From JBBQNJ01 sp038329845 (GTDB lineage: Bacteria; Planctomycetota; Phycisphaerae; Tepidisphaerales; Tepidisphaeraceae), in assembly GCA_038329845.1 (NCBI GenBank), contig JBBQNJ010000059.1, forward strand, positions 1-32,567: a stretch of 32,567 bases of DNA, read 5' to 3'. Below, piece after piece: positions 22,023-30,700 of the stretch. Below the pieces are notes generated by a model, which made no database searches, was not told the origin of the DNA, and was given only the letters and a program-made list of their open reading frames with translations. The translations under genes were made by a program, and so were the position numbers. Position 1 is the first letter of the stretch, and the number at the start of each line of letters is the position of its first letter.

Positions 22023-22943
22023 ATGCACATCGCCGACCATTTCGCCCGACATTCCACGACCTTCAGCTTCGAGTTCTTCCCACCCAAGGATGATTCGGCG
22101 GCCAATGAGCTGTTCAACGAGATCCGCAAGCTCGAATCGCTTAAGCCCAGCTTCGTATCGGTCACCTATGGCGCCGGCGGCTCCACTCGCCAGCGCACCC
22201 ACGACTTGGTGGTTCGGTTGCGGTCGCAGACCTCGCTGGATCCAACGCCGCACCTGACGTGCGTCTGCCATGGCGAGCCGGAACTGGCGCAGATCATCGA
22301 GCGTTACGCGGCGGCGGGCGTGAGCAACATCCTGGCGTTGGGCGGCGATCCGCCGCGGGAACGCGCCGATCATGACCGTCGCGCTGATGCGTTTCAGAAC
22401 GCCGCCGGGCTGGTGGTGTTTATTCGGCGGTTCAACGAGCGCAAGGTTCATCCCGATCCCCGCGGCTTCGGGATCGGCGTGGCGGGATTCCCAGAAGGCC
22501 ATCCCGCCACACCCAACCGGATGCTGGAGATGGACCATCTCAAGGCGAAGGTGGACGCGGGCGCCGATTACATCGTCACCCAGTTGTTCTTCAATAACGA
22601 CGATTTTTTCGATTTTTCAGAGCGGTGCGAACTGGCGGGCATCAAGGCGCCGATCATCGCCGGCATCATGCCGATCATCTCCCGCGGCAACTTCGAGGCA
22701 ATCCCCCGCCTAGCCCTGGGGGCGCGCTACCCCGCGAAACTGCTGCGGCGAATCCTCAAGTGCCAAGGGGATAACGACGCGATCCGCAAGGTCGGCATCG
22801 ACTGGGCGAGCCAGCAATGCCACGGTCTGCTTGATCGGGGGGTCTGCGGGATCCATTTTTATACGATGAACCGATCGACCGCGACGACCGAAATCTACCG
22901 CCGCCTGGGCGCTTCAGACAGCATGGAACTGCAACCGAAATGA
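22023..22943 (+). CDS. metF: 5,10-methylenetetrahydrofolate reductase
   Basis: 306 residues, full length for a bacterial MetF, which reduces methylene-THF to methyl-THF with FAD and NAD(P)H for methionine synthesis. The N-terminal beta-strand FSFEFFPPKDD (with the catalytic Glu), SVTYGAGGSTR, ILALGGDPP, GVAGFPEGHP, then DYIVTQLFFNN and PIIAGIMPI are all family signatures in the expected order. AGGGA precedes the ATG at 7-nt spacing. The protein is cytosolic. Other methionine genes are not visible. The 3' end overlaps a possible ATGA start for a short frame, which is not called as a gene. The leader carries two strong hairpins. Confidence 0.97.
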   Translation: MHIADHFARHSTTFSFEFFPPKDDSAANELFNEIRKLESLKPSFVSVTYGAGGSTRQRTHDLVVRLRSQTSLDPTPHLTCVCHGEPELAQIIERYAAAGVSNILALGGDPPRERADHDRRADAFQNAAGLVVFIRRFNERKVHPDPRGFGIGVAGFPEGHPATPNRMLEMDHLKAKVDAGADYIVTQLFFNNDDFFDFSERCELAGIKAPIIAGIMPIISRGNFEAIPRLALGARYPAKLLRRILKCQGDNDAIRKVGIDWASQQCHGLLDRGVCGIHFYTMNRSTATTEIYRRLGASDSMELQPK

Positions 22944-23135
22944 CGGCGACGCGTCCTCCGCCCCCGCCGCCGCGAGTGATCCGAACCGACCGGCAGCGGT
23001 TCATCGCTGCGCGGCGACTTGACATCCGGGCGGCGTTGCGGGATGGATACGGCAACACTGCGGCGTTTGTGGCGCGGCGGGTGAACGACGGGGTTAGCTG
23101 GGTCGGCGACCCGATATCGCCGGAAGGATCGAATC

Positions 23136-23813
23136 ATGGGACTCAAGCAGATCAAGTGGGCGCGGCTGGGATTGCTGGCAGTGATGGCGGCGTCGGCCGT
23201 GGGTTGCCAGAACAAGGTGTACGACGAAAACCTGGCGCTGCACGATGAGAATCGAGCGCTGCGGGCGCGCAATACCGACATCGACTCGCGGCTTCGCCAA
23301 GCGCCGGATGGCCAAACCGTGCAGCGGATGCAGAGCGACCTCAGCGCCCGCGACGCCAAGATCAGGGAACTGGAAGAGCAATTGAAAACCCCCGCGCCCG
23401 GCGCCGGTGCGGCCGATCCCGCTATCGGCGGGATCGAAACCACGTACGACCGAACCGCCGGAACCATGACCGTCAACCTTCCCGGCGAGTTGTTGTTCGA
23501 TCCCGGCAAGGCGACGCTCAAGGCGTCGGCCACGGCCACCCTGGACAAAATCGCCAAGGCGCTGACCCACGATTACGCCGGCAAGCAGGTGCGGGTTGAG
23601 GGCCACACCGACAACGATCCGATCACCAAGACCAAGGATGTCTGGCAGGACAATCTGGACCTGTCACTCAACCGTGCCGCGGCGGTCACGCGATTCCTGG
23701 AGAACAAAGGGGTTGACGCCAAGCTGATCACCACCAGCGGGTTCGGACCCAATCGCCCGAAAGGCAATAAAGCCCAAAGCCGCCGGGTAGAAATCGTCGT
23801 CGTAGTCGGCTGA
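23136..23813 (+). CDS. OmpA-family peptidoglycan-binding lipoprotein
   Basis: 225 residues. A signal peptide ends in a lipobox-like ASAVG-C, so the protein is likely anchored by a lipidated Cys about residue 24. Residues about 27-90 form a helical, coiled-coil-like linker (ENLALHDENRALRARN, then LSARDAKIRELEEQL). Residues 115-225 are an OmpA C-terminal domain: LFDPGKATLKASATATLDKI, VRVEGHTDND, LSLNRAAAVTRFLENKGV, TSGFGPNRPKG, RRVEIVVV, with the diaminopimelate-binding Asp and Arg present. The role is likely tethering of the envelope to peptidoglycan, similar to Pal. The start is supported by AAGGA at about 9 nt. It follows metF by 192 nt; a functional link is doubtful. Confidence 0.9.
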   Translation: MGLKQIKWARLGLLAVMAASAVGCQNKVYDENLALHDENRALRARNTDIDSRLRQAPDGQTVQRMQSDLSARDAKIRELEEQLKTPAPGAGAADPAIGGIETTYDRTAGTMTVNLPGELLFDPGKATLKASATATLDKIAKALTHDYAGKQVRVEGHTDNDPITKTKDVWQDNLDLSLNRAAAVTRFLENKGVDAKLITTSGFGPNRPKGNKAQSRRVEIVVVVG

Positions 23814-23893
23814 CCGCAGCGCCCGCCACAAGCAGCCCCGGCTATGATTCCGGCGCGGCCGGAGTTCATCGTTCTTCGAACGCCGCTCGACAC

Positions 23894-23920
23894 TTGACAA
23901 TTTTTTCTGCCGAGTACAAT
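23894..23920 (+). promoter_or_regulatory. Promoter of the higBA pair
   Basis: TTGACA (23894-23899), an exact -35 consensus, and TACAAT (23915-23920), one mismatch from the -10 consensus, are separated by 15 nt. The predicted transcription start falls about 23927, only 2 nt from the toxin start codon at 23929, which would give a leaderless mRNA. Confidence 0.55.
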
Positions 23921-23928
23921 TCGTATTC

Positions 23929-24237
23929 ATGTGGATCGTCAAAGCTCCGACGATTCGGCGATGGATGCAACAGAGACCTTTCGCGTCGCCTTGGCTGATC
24001 CATTGGTTGCGGGTTGCCGAACTATCACAATGGAGCAATCTCCAAGAAGTTCGAGCGTCGTTTCCACATGCCGATGCCGTCAAGGTCGCAAGCGGTCGGA
24101 CGGTGACGATCTTTAATGTCGGACGGACGGGATACCGCCTGATAACAACTATCCACTACAACGTTGGAAGGATTTTTGTGCTGCGGCTTTTGTCCCATGC
24201 CGAGTACGACAACAGGAGATGGGTCAAAACTCTATGA
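23929..24237 (+). CDS. higB: HigB-family type II toxin (mRNA interferase)
   Basis: 102 residues of the HigB toxin family, whose members cut mRNA on the ribosome. The start MWIVKAPTIRRWMQQRP aligns with the family's N-terminus at its first residue, and GRTGYRLITTIHYNVGRIFVLRLLSHAEYD is the signature segment near the C-terminus with the conserved Tyr-Arg-Leu, His-Ala-Glu-Tyr-Asp. The start codon lies almost at the predicted transcription start, so no ribosome site precedes it. Toxin precedes antitoxin and overlaps it by 4 nt (or 19 nt, depending on the antitoxin start), as in HigBA systems. Codon use is less GC-biased than in the neighbours, consistent with horizontal transfer, though that is impression rather than measurement. 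Confidence 0.9.
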   Translation: MWIVKAPTIRRWMQQRPFASPWLIHWLRVAELSQWSNLQEVRASFPHADAVKVASGRTVTIFNVGRTGYRLITTIHYNVGRIFVLRLLSHAEYDNRRWVKTL

Positions 24238-24659
24238 AGACTAAAGCCGTCCAAGTTGCTGACGACTACCTGAGGCTTGTCAGGGCGTTTCCGCTTACGG
24301 TCATACGGGATGACGACCATGCCGAAGCCGCGTTCAAGTTTATTGAACCGCTGGCCGTAAAAGGAGAAGACCATGATGGAAAATGCCGGCTGACCCAAGG
24401 CGAAGCCGACTACCTCTATGCGATGTCCGCGCTCCTGGAAGCCTACGAAGAGTCACAAATTTGCCGTGCCCCCATGACGCCGATCGATAGGCTGATATTT
24501 CTGCTCGATGAGAATGGTATGACCGCCAGCGATCTCGGTCGACTCCTGGGGAATCGTTCGCTGGGATCGAACATTCTGACTGGAAAGCGCGAACTGTCCA
24601 AAGGGAACATCCGGGTGCTGGCCGAACGCTTCAAAGTGTGTCCAGCTTTATTTCTCTGA
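24234..24659 (+). CDS. higA: HigA-family antitoxin, Xre-type HTH
   Basis: 141 residues. The N-terminal half (DDYLRLVRAFPLTVIRDDDH, then LTQGEADYLYAMSALLEAYEE) matches the HigA extended N-terminal region. The C-terminal half is an Xre/Cro helix-turn-helix: PIDRLIFLLDENGMTASDLGRLL, then GNRSLGSNILTGKRELSKGN. It should bind and neutralise HigB and repress the shared promoter at 23894-23920. Two ATG starts are possible (24219 and 24234); the latter gives an ATGA overlap with the toxin stop and is used here. A long inverted repeat with a T-run follows the stop codon. Confidence 0.9.
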   Translation: MKTKAVQVADDYLRLVRAFPLTVIRDDDHAEAAFKFIEPLAVKGEDHDGKCRLTQGEADYLYAMSALLEAYEESQICRAPMTPIDRLIFLLDENGMTASDLGRLLGNRSLGSNILTGKRELSKGNIRVLAERFKVCPALFL

Positions 24660-24662
24660 AAC

Positions 24663-24742
24663 GAAATCTGAAATTGGAAATCCACCCGCAGGTCCAGAGC
24701 GACCCGATCTATTTCAAATTGCGGATTTCAGATTTCTTTTTT
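24663..24742 (+). terminator. Inverted repeat with T-run after higBA
   Basis: GAAATCTGAAAT (24663-24674) pairs with ATTTCAGATTTC (24725-24736), a perfect 12-bp stem with a 50-nt loop, followed by TTTTTT. The large loop makes it an atypical terminator. It begins 3 nt after the antitoxin stop. The remaining 24743-24836 gap shows nothing else. Confidence 0.5.
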
Positions 24743-24836
24743 CCTCACGGGCCAAATCCGTCCCGACCCACGCTTTCGGGCAAATGACCGACCCCCTCGC
24801 GGTCGTCGCGTAGCCCCTGCTTCACCCCGCCTTGCT

Positions 24837-26678
24837 TTATTTCGCATCCTTGCCCATCGTGCCGAAGTATTCCTTCACGGCGGCGGCGGCAGCGCGGGGG
24901 ATGCGGTCCTGGTCCACTTCGTCGGTGTTTTCCTTGTCGATGTTGGCGACGATCTGTTGCAATTCGGCCTTGGATTCGCCCTTGATGCTGCCGGCCTTGA
25001 CGAAGTAGCTGGCGAGGATCTGTCCCTCTTTCTGGTCCTGCGTGGGCGCGAACTCGGTCTTAACGGTGAAGGGCGCCGCTTCGCTGATCGCCCGTCCACC
25101 CTGGCCTCGACCGGCCCCCCCCATGCCGTTGCCCTGGCGGTTGATGTCTCCTTCGGCCCAGCCACCCTGCCCGGGTTTGCCTTGCTGTTGACCCGGTTGA
25201 TCTCCCCCGGCGCACGCACCGCCGGGACAGTTGCCCGCCTGCTGCTGGGCCGCCTGTTGCATCGCCTGCTGGGCCGCGGCCATCTGCTCGGCGTCTTTGG
25301 CGATCGCGGTCATCTGCTGCATCTGCTGCTGCATCGCCTGCGCTGCCTGCTGCATCTGTTGCTGATTCTGCTGGGCGTTGGGCTGTCCACCCTGCTTGGC
25401 GTTTTGCATCGCCTGGGCCATCTGCTGCACCGCCTGCTGCATCGCCTGGGCCTGTGCCTGCGTGTTCGCCTGGGCCTGCATCTGCCGCATCATCTGCTGC
25501 ATCTGCGCCTGCTGAGCCGGCGTAGGCCCTTGCCCGTTGTTCAACTGCTGGGCCATCTGCTGAGCCATCTGTTGAAGCTGTTGCTGCGCCTTGGGATCGC
25601 CTTGGGCGGCCTGCTGCATCAACTGGCGCATCTGCTGCGCCTGCGGCTGGGAGGCACCCATCTGCTGGAGCTTCTGCTCGACCTGCTGCTGCTGCCGCGG
25701 ATCATTGGCCATTTGATTCAGGGCCTGGGCCATCTGCTGAAGCTGGCGGGCCGCCTCCTTCTTCTCGCCCTCATCGAGCTTGTCGAGGCTCTTGGCCAGT
25801 TTCTCCAGATCCTCACCCGCCTGATCGAACTTCGCCGAAGCGATGTTTCGCCGGGCGTCGGCCACCGGGCCTTTCTCATCGGAAGCTGGGTTCAATGAGC
25901 GAAACGCCTTGCTGTCGTTCTGCGCTGTGGCGAATCGATCGGTGTTCTTGATCTGCTGCTTGATCGCCTCGTTCACATCTTGAAGCGCCTTAAGGGCGCT
26001 GCGGTTGGCCTGCTGCGGATCGAGCGTCGGACGCTTGAGCAACTCGGCCAGTTCGGCCTTGGCTGCGGCGACCTTCGCATCACTGTCCAGGGACTCGGGT
26101 ACAGCGCTCTCGACCTTCACCAACGCCGCTTTCACCGCCTCGCGGGCCTGCGATTGCTGCTGGGCATAGGTCTGACGCTTGACCTGCGCCTCCTGGCGAC
26201 CAAACACGTCAAATGTCGGTAGCCAAGTCGTTCCCGCCGCCGCCAGCACCGCGACCATCGAGTAATAGCCGATTCGCGGGAATTGGATCGGAAACTGCTT
26301 CTGCAAGGAGACGTTTTCCGCGGTTGTCTCGGCATCGCGGACTGCGGCCTGAGCGAACGGATCGTTCGACCGGCGGACATACAGCGCGGTGGAGAACTTC
26401 TCCTTCAAGTCCAATCGCTGGTCGATCGCCACCGCCGCTTCCGCCGGCGTCGGACGGTACAGAATGGCGTAGCACAACGCGGCCACGGCCGTCGCACCCA
26501 GCCCGGCGTAAAGCCACAATTCCTGTCGCGGCAGACGCAGCCAAAAGAGCCGGTCGATAAGAATCGCGATGATCACCGCGCCGGCGAGAATCGATAGCGA
26601 TCCTCCCAGTCCCGCGAGAAACCGGCTGATCGCCAGCTTGTTCCGCACCCGGGCCACATGTCGATCCAGACGACTCAT
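24837..26678 (-). CDS. Large membrane protein with Gln/Met-rich coiled-coil region
   Basis: 613 residues. N-terminal helices (about residues 18-45, 55-75 and 140-158) anchor the protein in the membrane. The middle, about residues 160-310, is charged and helical. Residues about 310-500 are dominated by Gln, Met and Ala, with repeated MQQxMQQ-type units and two short Gly/Cys patches (GNCPGGACAGG). The C-terminus (AAPFTVKTEFAPTQDQKEGQ, then ILASYFVKAGSIKGESK) is a conserved-looking, non-repetitive end of about 75 residues. The layout matches uncharacterised planctomycete proteins; no enzymatic family is recognised. A coiled-coil scaffold is inference. Stop and start frames are clear. It lies downstream of a DUF2007-like gene on the same strand, 115 nt away. 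Confidence 0.8.
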   Translation of the reverse strand: MSRLDRHVARVRNKLAISRFLAGLGGSLSILAGAVIIAILIDRLFWLRLPRQELWLYAGLGATAVAALCYAILYRPTPAEAAVAIDQRLDLKEKFSTALYVRRSNDPFAQAAVRDAETTAENVSLQKQFPIQFPRIGYYSMVAVLAAAGTTWLPTFDVFGRQEAQVKRQTYAQQQSQAREAVKAALVKVESAVPESLDSDAKVAAAKAELAELLKRPTLDPQQANRSALKALQDVNEAIKQQIKNTDRFATAQNDSKAFRSLNPASDEKGPVADARRNIASAKFDQAGEDLEKLAKSLDKLDEGEKKEAARQLQQMAQALNQMANDPRQQQQVEQKLQQMGASQPQAQQMRQLMQQAAQGDPKAQQQLQQMAQQMAQQLNNGQGPTPAQQAQMQQMMRQMQAQANTQAQAQAMQQAVQQMAQAMQNAKQGGQPNAQQNQQQMQQAAQAMQQQMQQMTAIAKDAEQMAAAQQAMQQAAQQQAGNCPGGACAGGDQPGQQQGKPGQGGWAEGDINRQGNGMGGAGRGQGGRAISEAAPFTVKTEFAPTQDQKEGQILASYFVKAGSIKGESKAELQQIVANIDKENTDEVDQDRIPRAAAAAVKEYFGTMGKDAK

Positions 26679-26793
26679 GTTGAATTCTCCGCCGCAATCC
26701 TATCAGAAAGTGACTGCCGCCGCGCCGATCAATCCTCGTCGTTCGACCGGGCACCCGGCGAGGCGATGCCCGCCGATTCAATGGGGCGGCGAC

Positions 26794-27027
26794 TTACGAG
26801 TCATCGGAATGGCATTCGGCCATCACCTGCCGGGCCTTGTCCAAGTCTCTTTCCAGCACCAGCACCCGGACGCCGCCGGGCACTTCCGCGCGAAACGCCG
26901 AGGTCAGTGCTCCGGACATCTCGGCGACCAGCCCTTCGGATCGAAGCCTCGCCACCAGCAACGCGGCCACCGTCTCGGTGGGCAGCGTGGTCAAAATCGC
27001 GGGACGATCGGGATCTGATTCCGCCAT
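26794..27027 (-). CDS. DUF2007-like small protein
   Basis: 77 residues from MAESDPDRPAILTT, an ATG preceded by GGAAAGG at proper spacing; a longer frame upstream was not used. The core TTLPTETVAALLVARLRSEGL, then TSAFRAEVPGGVRVLVLERDLDKARQVM has the ferredoxin-like alternation of the DUF2007 family (putative signal-transducing proteins). No active site is known. The same-strand downstream gene encodes the Gln/Met-rich membrane protein. The protein is cytosolic, likely a small regulatory or adaptor domain; partner unknown. Confidence 0.75.
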   Translation of the reverse strand: MAESDPDRPAILTTLPTETVAALLVARLRSEGLVAEMSGALTSAFRAEVPGGVRVLVLERDLDKARQVMAECHSDDS

Positions 27028-27178
27028 GATGAACCTTTCCGAAGCGCTCAGTCGCCTGCTCCGACGCCGAGGCAAATCCTAATTGTCGAACCCATCGACG
27101 TTAAACCGGTCGCCGGATCATAGGAGCGTTCCCCGCTTCACAGCGAAACGGGCTGAAAAATCGCCCTGCCGGAACGAG

Positions 27179-27187
27179 TTATTCACA
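27179..27187 (+). promoter_or_regulatory. DnaA-box match TTATTCACA
   Basis: Exact match to TTATNCACA in the gene-poor stretch 27028-27755. A second match in the same orientation lies 273 nt downstream. Confidence 0.4.
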
Positions 27188-27350
27188 ATGGCGGCTCCCG
27201 TCGCGATCGCGCTTGACTTTTCTCGGCCATACCCCTTGGGCTAATGGAATCCAAACATCCGGGCTGACATTCATTACGCCCATGGTGAGTGCCTTTATGG
27301 TGATGAAACTAATATCTGGCAATGACTTATGAACGAACGACAACAATTCG

Positions 27351-27370
27351 CTGAAAATCCCGATTTTCAG
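27351..27370. repeat. 20-bp palindrome CTGAAAATC-CC-GATTTTCAG
   Basis: A perfect 9-bp inverted repeat with a 2-nt centre, lying between the two DnaA-box matches in AT-richer DNA. No T-run follows. It may be an operator or part of a replication-related site. Confidence 0.6.
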
Positions 27371-27451
27371 ATATCGGACGAACTGTCGGAGTCCGGTCGC
27401 CGATGCGAACTCATCCACCAAAGACCCACCGCGAACCGGCTTCTCCACCAG

Positions 27452-27460
27452 TTATCCACA
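27452..27460 (+). promoter_or_regulatory. DnaA-box match TTATCCACA
   Basis: Exact consensus DnaA box. Together with the match at 27179 and the palindrome at 27351 it is the only recognisable content of the 728-nt stretch 27028-27755. A GA/T-mixed patch (27640-27720) with a run of C follows and then the kinase start. Confidence 0.4.
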
Positions 27461-27755
27461 GTCGCTTCCGCCTGCCCAACGCGGATGCGGAATTCCTTGT
27501 TCCAGCGAAGGTTGAAGCCGGGAACGAACGTCATCCATGGCCACGGGAACAGAATCGACCCCTCGAGAAATGCGACGCTCCGGCCTCCCACAATCCCGAC
27601 TGTCCGGCGACAATCATTCTTCGACATCTTTGTTCGCCGACGATTCTTACGCCCCCCCCCCGAAACTCGGGCACGCCTTTCCCGCCGGATCCCGGAAGAA
27701 AGTTTGGCGCAGACCCCCGGCGTCGATAGGTTGATGGCGTTGGCGAGGATCGGCG

Positions 27756-30700
27756 ATGACCCAGACCCCAGGCGATGAGCGCAAGATCGGGCACTACGAG
27801 CTACGCGGCAAGCTCGGCGAGGGGGGCATGGGCATCGTATGGCGGGCGCACGATCCGCTGCTCGAGCGCGACGTGGCAATCAAGCTGCTGCGGATGCCCG
27901 AGCCGCGAAACGACGAGCTGTACGCACGATTTCTTCGGGAAGCGCGGTCGGCGGCCAAGCTGAATCATCCGCACACCGTGATTGTCCATCAGATCGCCGA
28001 GTTCGAATCGCAAATCTGCATCGTGATGGAACTGGTGGACGGCGGCAGCCTGGCCGACCAGGTCAAGGAGATGGGACCGCTGTCATGGGGCGAGGCGACG
28101 GCGGCGATCCGCGACGCGGCCAAGGGCTTGCAGGCGGCCCATGAGGCGGGAATCATCCACCGCGACATCAAGCCGTCGAACCTGATGCGCACAGCCAAGG
28201 GAGTAATCAAGCTGGTGGATTTCGGACTGGCCAAGCCGCAGGGCCAGCGCGACGATCTGGAGTTGACCCTGCCGGGGACGGTTCTAGGCAGTCCGGCGTA
28301 CATGTCGCCCGAGCAGTGCGAAGGTGCCGAGGCCGACGCTCGCAGCGATCTGTATTCGCTGATCTGCACCTATTACCAGTTGCTCAGCGGCTACCCGCCG
28401 TTCAGCGGGTCGAATATCTCGGTGGTCATTCATCAGCATGTCAGCGAGGCCTTTCCCGATGTTCGCCGGCATGTGCCGGACATTCCCGACGCGGTGGTGC
28501 GGGTCATCCAGACTGGATCACGCAAGGATCCCCAAGCTCGTTACCAGACGGCCGCCGAGCTGATCACCGCGCTGGAAGCGGTGCTCGAGCCGAACAAGCC
28601 GGCTCGAGCTGCCGACGAGCCGGCGTCAAGCGGTGCAGCGCCGGTGGACGACGCTTCGGCGAGCGGCAATCTGCCATCGGCCGCGACGCTGATCGGACGC
28701 GAGGCAATGCTGGAGGATCTCCGCGGGCACACCGCCCGGCGCGGGATCGTGGCCTTGACCGGCCAGGCCGGTGCTGGCAAGACCGCCCTGGCGCTCTCGG
28801 CAGCGCACGCGGCGGTGTCCAGCGGCGTGGCGCGGGCCGCGGCGTGGTTGAGCTGCGCCGCAAAGCCGAGCCGCGAGGAATGCGTCCGCGCCCTGGCCGG
28901 CACGCTGCTGGGCGATCGGCGGGAAAGCGATCCGATCGAGCAATGCCAGGCCGCGGTCATCGAGCAGGTGCGATCGCAGCATGCGGCGGTGGTCATCGAC
29001 GATCTGGACCTGGTTGGCCAGGATGCCGCGGTGGTGCAAACGGTGCGCGGGCTGGGCAACGCCGGGCTGGTAATTCTCACGGCTCGAACCGTCTCCGTGG
29101 CGATGCACGCCACGGCGATTCGCGTCGATGCCCTGCCCGCCGAGCGGGCGATTGAGATGCTGCACCAGCGCGTCGCCGACGCGGCGGGTGAGCCGCTGGC
29201 ACCCGGTGATGCCGAGGCCCTGGCCGGGTTCGCTCGCGGCTGGCCCTTGGCGGTCGAGCTGCTTGCCGCCCGCGTGGCGCGGTCGCCGGGGCAGGAAGTC
29301 TTGACCCATCTTCGCGCCGGCGCCGCATCCGCGGGCGAGGCGACGCGAACGGTGCTGGGCGATTCGGCCGTCCCGATCCGCGCCTGCTTCGCGGTCTGCT
29401 TCGAATATCTTTCGCCCAAGGCGAGGAACCTGCTATTGAACTTCGCGGTGATGCCGTCGGAGTTTGACGGCGAGTTGATCGCCGCGGTTCGCGGGTCGGG
29501 GGACTGGACCGAAGCGGCCGATGAGCTGGTGGGTGCCGCTTTCTGGCGTGTCGATGCCGAGGTTCCCGGCCGTTATGGGGCACATCCGCTGGTCCGCCAG
29601 ATAGCGATCGAGGAACTGGGCCCGGCGCGGCCGGTCGTCGAGGCGAACTTGGCCAAGGCGATCCTGGCGCGGGTGGCGTCGATCGACATTTCGCCGGCCG
29701 ATGGGACAGTCGAGGTGAATCTGCGCGAAGGCCGACACGAGCAAGTCGCGTGGCTGGACAGTCAGTGGGATGCGTTGGGCTGGGCGGTGGATCGGGCGGA
29801 TTCGGAGCCGCTGCGGGCGATGTTGCCGCCGCTGGCGCCGGTGATCGAGGCGTTTTCACGGTCGCGGGGGCGCTGGTCGGATTGTCGGCGGATCGGCCAG
29901 GCCATCGGTGCCGCGTGCCGGTCGAACCGGGACCGAGCCGGTGAACTCGCCGCCGAACGCCTGCTGGGTGCGGTCTTCAGCGGGCAAGGGCAGGCCGAGG
30001 AAGCCCGCAAGGCCTACGAGCGCATGGCGGCGGTCGCCAAGTCGATGCGCGATCCGCGGGCCGAGGCGGCGGCGCATCAGAGCCTCGGCGATGTGCTGCG
30101 CGGCGAATCGCATTACGACGAGGCTGCCCGTGCGTATCGCCAGGCACTGCTGGGCTACCGCCAGGCGGGCGACACCGCCGCCGAATGCGCGGCGTTGCAT
30201 CGGCTGAGTACGGTGGTCCTCAGCCGCGGCGATCAGGGCGAACTGCTGCTGCAGGCGCAGACGATGATGACGCGGGTGCGGGATCCCAAAGCGCAGTATT
30301 CGTTGTGCGTCGAGCATGGTCAGACTTGCGAGTCGTTGAACCGGGTCGAGCAGGCGACGGGGGCATTCGAGCAGGCGGTGACGCTGGCCCGGCGGGTGGG
30401 CGACCGCCAGGCCGAGCAGGCGGCCGAGCAGACGCTGACACGGATGCGTCAGCCCGCGCCCGAGCCGGCGCCAGCGGTCGTCACGCCCCCGCCCCCCGCG
30501 CCCCCCGCGGCGGCGTCGTCGGCGTCGTCGTCGGATATCGACTCGCCGGTAGCGGGCAGTCCCGCCGCAACGCCGAACAGCGGCCCGGCGAACCACGCGA
30601 GTTGCGCCGCGACGCCGTCGTCGCCGGCTAGCGGCTCGCCGGTTGCGGGCAGTCCCGCCGCAGCGCCGAACATCGCCCCGGCGAACCAGGCAACTCCCGC

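Noticed and set aside
22940..23248. A 102-residue frame starting with ATGA overlap at the metF stop
   Set aside because: It is Pro/Arg-rich, has no recognisable domain and overlaps the well-supported OmpA-family gene by 113 nt.
24957..25898. Leu/His-rich plus-strand frame opposite the Gln-rich gene
   Set aside because: The Leu/His repeats are the complement of the CAG/CTG-type Gln codons of the real gene.
27179..27448. An 89-residue minus-strand frame in the DnaA-box stretch
   Set aside because: It starts with GTG without a ribosome site, uses many codons rare in this GC-rich DNA and lacks recognisable motifs. It also overlaps the palindrome.
27367..27627. Minus-strand frame beginning MSKNDCRRTVGIVGG
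   Set aside because: Trp/Phe-rich and superficially protein-like, but no ribosome site and no known family; overlapping frames are common here.
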